Assembly: GCA_025363025.1 (NCBI GenBank)
Contig: JANYEO010000061.1
Span: forward strand, 1-11,509
Direction: 5' to 3'
Length of the DNA stretch: 11,509 bases
Source of the DNA: Opitutia bacterium
Lineage (GTDB): Bacteria > Verrucomicrobiota > Verrucomicrobiia > Opitutales > JANYEO01
Shown: piece by piece, positions 7,885-11,509 of the stretch
How positions within the stretch are numbered: the stretch's first letter is position 1
Layout: every line of letters starts with the position of its first letter
Program-made: the position numbers and the translations under genes
Notes under the pieces: model-generated
Database searches by the model: none
Seen by the model: the letters and a program-made list of their open reading frames with translations, nothing else
Told to the model about the DNA's origin: nothing

Positions 7885-7914
7885 TTGAATTTAAAGAAAC
7901 CTTATCTCTATAAT
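7885..7914 (+). promoter_or_regulatory. Candidate sigma-70-type promoter, plus strand
   Basis: A -35-like TTGAAT (7885-7890) and a perfect -10 TATAAT (7909-7914) are separated by 18 bases. It points away from serS, toward the 3' end of typA, and no plus-strand gene lies downstream. It would start a transcript near 7921 that runs through the hairpins at 7936-7999 and then antisense to the typA 3' end. In an AT-rich intergenic region such a match can occur by chance. Confidence 0.35.
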
Positions 7915-7935
7915 TGCCTAAACAAGCGCACTCCT

Positions 7936-7999
7936 TAAGCTTGAGCTTACGATGGATAAGGTTTACCTCACCCATCGCATTAAATCAGCTCATATTTAA
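7936..7999. repeat. Three consecutive hairpins between serS and typA
   Basis: In order on the plus strand: TAAGC (7936-7940) with GCTTA (7945-7949) around TTGA; CGATGG (7950-7955) with CCATCG (7972-7977), holding an inner AGG/CCT stem (7959-7961 with 7966-7968); and TTAAAT (7980-7985) with ATTTAA (7994-7999). A wider inverted repeat, AAACCTTATC (7897-7906) / GATAAGGTTT (7955-7964), would compete with the second hairpin. Either strand could form these. They may be the typA 3' end structure, a small RNA downstream of the plus-strand promoter, or an operon leader for serS. No T-run marks a clear terminator. Confidence 0.45.
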
Positions 8000-8075
8000 A
8001 CAAACAGGTATTAAGCCCGCATAAGTAACCCATAATCTGCCAAAATCTGCAAACAATGGGCCCTCGCAATTATTT

Positions 8076-9875
8076 TTACCCTGACTTCTTACGATCCCCC
8101 GCTTTAAGATAACGCTTGCGCAAACGAATACTCTTAGGCGTTACCTCAACGAGCTCATCCTGGGCAATATACTCAATCGCCCGCTCAAGACCAAAGCGGA
8201 TAGGCGGTACAAGTTGGATACCCTTACCTTCCCCTTGAGAGCGCACGTTAGACAGTTGCTTTTCTTTAGTCGGGTTAACGGGCATGTCCTCGGTGCGCGG
8301 GTTTTCGCCCACAATCATACCTTCATACACTTCATCCCCGTGGGTAACAAACATCTTACCACGCTCCTGTAGGGAGTCCAAGGTATAGGCAGTTGCCATT
8401 CCCTGCGCCATAGAGACGAGGGTCCCAGTAAGGCGCGTTGTAATATCACCCGCCATTGGGCCATACTCCTTAAAGAGGTGGGACATAACGCCCGAACCAC
8501 TCGTTAAATTCATAAGGTCAAACTCAAAGCCAATAAGCCCACGTGTAGGGATAATGACTTCAAGCGTCACGTTATTTTTGTGCTGAGACATAGAGTCTAC
8601 ACGGCCCTTACGCCCGGCCAACACTTGCATAACGCCGCCCATCGCCTCACTTTGGATTTCCACCCAAAGCGTTTCATAAGGTTCAAGCATTTTGCCATCT
8701 ACCTCTTTTGTGATAACGGTTGGGCGTGCAATCAACATCTCGAACCCCTCGCGGCGCATTTGCTCAGCCAAAATAGCCGTCTGCATCGCCCCACGGGCTC
8801 GTACATAAAATATCCCCGAATTTTCTGCCTCGCGGACTTGCAAACCCACGTTGATCTTCACTTCACGCAACAAACGGTCCCGAATTTGGCGAGACGTTAC
8901 AAATTTCCCTTCACGCCCAACAAATGGCCCGTCATTAATAGAAAATTGCATCTCAACTGTAGGTGGATCAATGTCCACAAACGGCAAGGCAGGTATGGCA
9001 TCACTGGCAGAAAGCGTATCGCCAATGTCAATTTCTTCACAGCCTGCCAGACCAATAATGTTACCTGCAATCCCTTCAGCCGCATCTACAATACCTAGGC
9101 CGCTATATTCAAAAATTTTCGTAACTTTCGTTCGTTCTTTGCGCCCATCCTTACGTAAGGCATAAATCGTCTCCCCATTTTTAACAGAGCCCGACAAAAT
9201 CTTCCCAATCGCAATACGCCCAACATAATCATTCCAATCAATGTTGCTAACCAACATCTGGAAAGGTTTTTCTGGATAAGCAATCGGCTGAGGAATGTAA
9301 TTTAAAATCGTCTCAAAAAGCGGCTTAAGATCTACCCTCGGGTCATCTAAATGCTTAACCGCAAAGCCCGTACGCGCACTGGCATAAATAAACGGAGCCT
9401 GGAATTGTTCTTCGGTTGCATCTAATTCCAAAAACAGCTCCAACACTTGGTCGTGCACTTTTTGTGGGTCACTATTTTCACGGTCGATTTTATTGATAAC
9501 CACAATCGGCTTTAAGCCTTCTTTAAGGGCCTTACGTAGCACAAAACGGGTTTGTGCCTGAGGGCCATCATAGGCATCAACCAGCAATAAAACCCCGTCA
9601 ACCATGCGCATTACGCGCTCTACTTCACCTCCAAAGTCAGCGTGGCCAGGGGTATCAACGATATTGATAATCGCATCCTCCCAGTGAACGGCCGTATTCT
9701 TAGCCTTAATGGTAATCCCTTTTTCGCGCTCAAGGTCCATGGAGTCCATTGCACGCTCAGCAACTACTTGGTTGGCCCGAAACGCTCCGCCCTGCTTTAA
9801 AAGCTGGTCGACAAGCGTGGTCTTCCCGTGGTCTACGTGCGCAATGATAGCGATATTTCGGATGCGTTGAGTCAT
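8076..9875 (-). CDS. typA: Ribosome-associated GTPase TypA/BipA
   Basis: Translational GTPase of the EF-G family that binds 70S ribosomes and aids 50S assembly and stress or cold adaptation. The 599-residue length is normal for the family. GTPase motifs are complete: G1 AHVDHGKTT (13-21), switch I region with EREKGITIKAKN (about 50-61), G3 DTPGHADFGGEVERVMR (about 74-90), G4 NKID (about 128-131) and G5 YASARTG. The downstream part shows the family's own C-terminal blocks, VPTRGLIGFEFDLMNLT-like (IIPTRGLIGFEF), GDITTRLTGTLVSM and ending LRKRYLK. The start is ATG at 9875 with CAGG five bases before it, a good ribosome site. It lies downstream of tRNA-Lys and the tRNA remnant on the same strand and could receive read-through. 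It appears to be a single-gene unit. Confidence 0.97.
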   Translation of the reverse strand: MTQRIRNIAIIAHVDHGKTTLVDQLLKQGGAFRANQVVAERAMDSMDLEREKGITIKAKNTAVHWEDAIINIVDTPGHADFGGEVERVMRMVDGVLLLVDAYDGPQAQTRFVLRKALKEGLKPIVVINKIDRENSDPQKVHDQVLELFLELDATEEQFQAPFIYASARTGFAVKHLDDPRVDLKPLFETILNYIPQPIAYPEKPFQMLVSNIDWNDYVGRIAIGKILSGSVKNGETIYALRKDGRKERTKVTKIFEYSGLGIVDAAEGIAGNIIGLAGCEEIDIGDTLSASDAIPALPFVDIDPPTVEMQFSINDGPFVGREGKFVTSRQIRDRLLREVKINVGLQVREAENSGIFYVRARGAMQTAILAEQMRREGFEMLIARPTVITKEVDGKMLEPYETLWVEIQSEAMGGVMQVLAGRKGRVDSMSQHKNNVTLEVIIPTRGLIGFEFDLMNLTSGSGVMSHLFKEYGPMAGDITTRLTGTLVSMAQGMATAYTLDSLQERGKMFVTHGDEVYEGMIVGENPRTEDMPVNPTKEKQLSNVRSQGEGKGIQLVPPIRFGLERAIEYIAQDELVEVTPKSIRLRKRYLKAGDRKKSG

Positions 9876-10005
9876 AATTACCTGTTTTTATCTAAAAAGA
9901 GGCCCAAGATTGCACCGAGCGCCCCACCATGCAAGCTTCAAAAAAGATCTAGGCAAAATAAACACCATTAACAAAAACCCCCATAACCACCACTCAAATA
10001 AAAAG
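9876..10005. other. Region upstream of typA
   Basis: These bases separate typA from the tRNA-Lys remnant. The right part (9971-10005) is the downstream flank of the tRNA copy and belongs to the 63-bp direct repeat. An inverted pair TTGCA (9910-9914) / TGCAA (9930-9934) is visible with a 15-base loop. I cannot pick a convincing typA promoter, and I see no gene. Confidence 0.4.
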
Positions 10006-10033
10006 TGGGTCGACCGGGACTCGAACCCGGAAC
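9971..10033. repeat. Direct repeat, left copy (tRNA-Lys 3' end plus flank)
   Basis: This 63-bp segment matches 10218-10280 at 62 of 63 positions; the only difference is A at 9992 versus C at 10239. It holds the last 28 bases of tRNA-Lys (discriminator, 3' acceptor strand, whole T-arm, part of the variable loop) and 35 bases of downstream flank. Position, orientation and inclusion of a tRNA 3' end are those of an attachment-site duplication, but no integrase is nearby. Confidence 0.9.
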
Positions 10034-10054
10034 TCATATCGCTTAAAACCCCAG
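10006..10054 (-). pseudogene. tRNA-Lys remnant (3' part only)
   Basis: Bases 10006-10033 are identical to the 3' 28 bases of the intact tRNA-Lys gene. Past that point similarity continues weakly after a 2-base shift: GCTTAAAA (10041-10048) and CCAG (10051-10054) align with the anticodon arm of the intact gene at 10286-10293 and 10296-10299, with two mismatches between them. The anticodon arm cannot pair properly, and neither a D-arm nor a 5' acceptor strand follows, so it cannot fold as a tRNA. Confidence 0.7.
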
Positions 10055-10217
10055 CCAAGGCGTGTCTTTTGCGCCCATGCGTTGTTGGCCCGCAGCTCTT
10101 AAAATACGCACATACCTTCGGTATGCTTACGTTTTTTCGGCCTTGTCCGCCTAGCCTGCATCCCAAAATACCCGCCTCGGGAAACCATTTTTTCATTTAT
10201 ACCACTCGGAAGTTCTT
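10034..10217. other. 184-bp segment bracketed by the tRNA-Lys direct repeats
   Basis: I do not recognise this segment. It is open in more than one reading frame on both strands, but no frame has a plausible start, ribosome site and protein-like composition, and the frames run through the tRNA sequence. It contains the terminator-like hairpin at 10106-10137 and a GGCG/CGCC pair near 10063-10079. It could be the residue of a tRNA-targeting element, a decayed gene piece, or the diverged middle of a tRNA duplication. Confidence 0.4.
10106..10137 (+). terminator. Terminator-like hairpin inside the 184-bp segment
   Basis: CATACC (10111-10116) pairs with GGTATG (10120-10125) around a 3-base loop. 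An outer ACG (10106-10108) / CGT (10130-10132) pair closes it, and a T6 run (10132-10137) follows at once on the plus strand. This is the shape of an intrinsic terminator for plus-strand transcription, yet no plus-strand gene enters from the left. On the minus strand only a short TTTT follows. Confidence 0.4.
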
Positions 10218-10280
10218 ACAAAAACCCCCATAACCACCCCTCAAATAAAAAGTGGGTCGACCGGGACTCGAACCCGGAAC
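10218..10280. repeat. Direct repeat, right copy (within the intact tRNA-Lys and its 3' flank)
   Basis: Partner of the repeat at 9971-10033, offset by 247 bases. Here the 28 tRNA bases are part of the complete gene. The 35-base flank carries the T-rich run (on the minus strand ACTTTTTATTT) straight after the tRNA, which probably helps end its transcript. Confidence 0.9.
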
Positions 10281-10324
10281 CAATGGCTTAAAAGGCCAGT
10301 GCTCTACCATTGAGCTATCGACCC
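10253..10324 (-). tRNA. tRNA-Lys (anticodon UUU)
   Basis: Folds as a full cloverleaf on the minus strand: acceptor GGGTCGA / TCGACCC, D-stem GCTC/GAGC with loop AATGGTA, anticodon arm CTGGC-CTTTTAA-GCCAT, five-base variable loop, T-arm CCGGG-TTCGAGT-CCCGG, and discriminator A. Anticodon TTT at loop positions 34-36 decodes AAA/AAG. The outermost anticodon-stem pair (27-43) is a C-U mismatch; the rest is paired. CCA is not encoded and must be added after transcription. Length to the discriminator base is 72. The 3' end is duplicated at 10006-10033. Confidence 0.97.
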
Positions 10325-10525
10325 ATAAAGGGCAACTTACCGACAGTTTTCCTAATCGGTCCGTGAAGCGTAAGGACACTTCGCCTTCTGGCAAGTAGAA
10401 ATCGTATAAAAATTATAGGCCCTACAAATTTCACTCACCCATTCACTCAACAATAGTAATAGCTTTCATTTCATCCCTTGCTTTTCACCTTATTTTCAGC
10501 ATACAACTACCCTCTCCCCCTTTTT
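10325..10525. other. Divergent intergenic region between tRNA-Lys and the TPR gene
   Basis: The part next to the tRNA holds three small stem-loops: CCGA (10340-10343) / TCGG (10356-10359), GTCC (10359-10362) / GGAC (10374-10377), and GCC (10383-10385) / GGC (10390-10392). Beyond them a minus-strand -10-like TATAAT (10417-10412) could serve the tRNA, giving a leader of roughly 80 bases; I find no good -35 for it. The part next to the TPR gene is pyrimidine-rich with no clear promoter. No gene is visible. Confidence 0.35.
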
Positions 10526-11509
10526 ATGCGCCCCCTCATACGTACGCTTAGCCTCATTCTCATTATCACCTGCCTTGCCCTCGGAGGATGGGGTGGCCTA
10601 GTCGCTTTTAAAACTTATAAAGCAGAAAAGTCTCTACATGCAGCTAGCCTGGCTTTTGATAAAACTGAGTATACAGAGGCATTAAATATTATTGATCATT
10701 ATTATAATCCAGCCTCTGCGTCTTCTCTTAACCCGGCTTGGGAAAAGTTAAAAATCAATAGCCTCCTTCACCTCAATCAAGGAACAGCCCTCGCCGCCCT
10801 CTATAATATAGCGCCCGAAGGGTTTAATAATAATGAGGCCGCAGTCCGCCTAGTCATCGCCGCCCTCTATCAACTGGGGGAAAATAATACTGCCATTGCC
10901 CTACGCGAAGCTTGGCGAGGGAAAGAAGCTGATGCCGCCCTATGGCTTTTCCTGGATGTAGAAAGCGCGTTATTTTTAAACCAAATTGCAGAAGCCCGTA
11001 CCCTGCTATCCTCCACCCACTTTACCGGGGAAGACGAAGCCCTACGCCTCCTTCGCTTAAGCTATTTAGAAAAAGACCCAGCCCTCATCCTATCCCTTCT
11101 AGATCAAGCCCTAGTAGCAGATCCTCAGTCACCAGAAGTCCGCATCGCCCGTGGGCAAATTTTTGAAAAGAGCAACCAACCCCGCCTAGCCAGCTTCGAA
11201 TACGCCTCTGCCATCACAGCCGCCCCCAATCAGGCTATTTATTACCACACATTGGGGGATTTTTATTACCGTATCGGTCAAAAGCCCCTTGCCATTACCG
11301 TATGGGCCGATGGCGCAGGCCATACCCAGGATGCCAGCCTATGGCTCAAAGCTTATACCTGGGGCCGTTTAATAAAAAACACTCCTTTAGCTCCATTACA
11401 TACGTCAACCCAAGAGGATCCCCTAAAAACCATATGGCCCCTCTTGGCTAATACCCCAGCAGACGCTTTCTTACCCCTTTCAGCCCTCAAAGACTCCCCC
11501 GTTTTAACC
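10526..11509 (+). CDS. Membrane-anchored TPR-repeat protein, 3'-truncated by the window
   Basis: From ATG at 10526 the frame stays open for 328 codons to the last base, so the end is outside the window. The N-terminus is a short basic start, MRPLIRT, then a hydrophobic helix, LSLILIITCLALGGWGGLVAF (8-28), without a clear cleavage site. It therefore probably anchors the protein in the inner membrane with the rest in the periplasm; a lipoprotein is less likely, since the Cys at 16 lies mid-helix. The remainder is Ala/Leu-rich helix pairs. The clearest TPR units are at about 186-234 (DQALVADPQSPEVRIARGQI...) and 237-270 (AIYYHTLGDFYYRIGQKPLAITVWADGA), with looser ones at 40-60 and 104-165. TPRs bind partner proteins; the partner is unknown. 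No Shine-Dalgarno precedes the start, only a pyrimidine run. It diverges from tRNA-Lys. Coding is well supported by composition and length, but function is open. Confidence 0.85.
   Translation, partial: MRPLIRTLSLILIITCLALGGWGGLVAFKTYKAEKSLHAASLAFDKTEYTEALNIIDHYYNPASASSLNPAWEKLKINSLLHLNQGTALAALYNIAPEGFNNNEAAVRLVIAALYQLGENNTAIALREAWRGKEADAALWLFLDVESALFLNQIAEARTLLSSTHFTGEDEALRLLRLSYLEKDPALILSLLDQALVADPQSPEVRIARGQIFEKSNQPRLASFEYASAITAAPNQAIYYHTLGDFYYRIGQKPLAITVWADGAGHTQDASLWLKAYTWGRLIKNTPLAPLHTSTQEDPLKTIWPLLANTPADAFLPLSALKDSPVLT

Noticed and set aside
2960..7907. Shared word AACCTTATCT near 2959-2969 and 7898-7907 as a dispersed regulatory repeat
   Set aside because: A single 10-base match between two AT-rich spacers is expected by chance, and the surrounding bases do not align.
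9888..10196. 102-codon minus-strand frame and overlapping plus-strand frame (9910-10233) through the tRNA remnant
   Set aside because: Both read through the tRNA-derived sequence (giving peptides such as GFESRSTH and VDRDSNPE, typical of translated tRNA) and the direct repeat. Neither has ribosome sites or protein-like composition.
9971..10324. Transfer-messenger RNA or permuted/split tRNA built from the two 3' ends
   Set aside because: The remnant has no matching 5' acceptor strand (GGGTCGA on the minus strand) other than the one already used by the intact tRNA-Lys, and no tag-peptide frame was found.
10197..10394. 65-codon minus-strand frame starting LPEGEVSLRFTD
   Set aside because: It runs straight through the whole tRNA-Lys gene, so it is a tRNA shadow. 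The first 23 codons alone are too short to support.

Overview
The window is an ordinary-looking piece of a Gram-negative bacterial chromosome (roughly mid-40s % GC by eye). It is densely packed and dominated by housekeeping genes, with a short, disturbed stretch around a tRNA-Lys gene. The Gram-negative assignment rests on the envelope and LPS-type glycosyltransferases beside an MsbA-like exporter. The serS-tilS-ftsH order and the SerRS motif-2 form (FRREAGSWG) would suit a Verrucomicrobiota/PVC-like or Bacteroidota-like lineage. That placement is a weak inference and no rRNA is present to settle it.

Layout. (1) 1-2593, envelope and LPS region: the C-terminal half of an MsbA-type ABC exporter on +, a GT9 heptosyltransferase-like gene on -, and a WaaE/KdtX-like GT2 gene on + that diverges from the GT9 gene. 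(2) 2603-2875: a small predicted secreted acidic protein on -, just past the ftsH terminator. (3) 2904-7782: a compact minus-strand run read serS -> tilS -> ftsH, with gaps of 12 and 26 bases, ending in a good intrinsic terminator. It joins tRNA charging and modification (Ser-tRNA synthetase, tRNA-Ile lysidine synthetase) to the membrane quality-control protease. (4) 7783-8075: an intergenic region with a good-looking plus-strand promoter followed by three consecutive hairpins. (5) 8076-9875: typA/bipA on -. (6) 9876-10525: tRNA-Lys(UUU) on -, followed 3' by a second copy of its own 3' end. (7) 10526 to the window end: the start of a membrane-anchored TPR protein on +, open through the last base.

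The least ordinary feature is at tRNA-Lys. A 63-bp direct repeat (62/63 identical) covers the tRNA 3' end and its downstream flank, and the two copies bracket a 184-bp segment of unknown origin holding a terminator-like hairpin. This is the architecture left by a tRNA-targeting integration event or a partial tRNA duplication. Secondary curiosities are a six-codon mini-ORF overlapping the ftsH start, a possible plus-strand small RNA between serS and typA, and the small secreted protein. I see no CRISPR array, toxin-antitoxin pair, transposase or defence system, and no convincing new multi-gene system.
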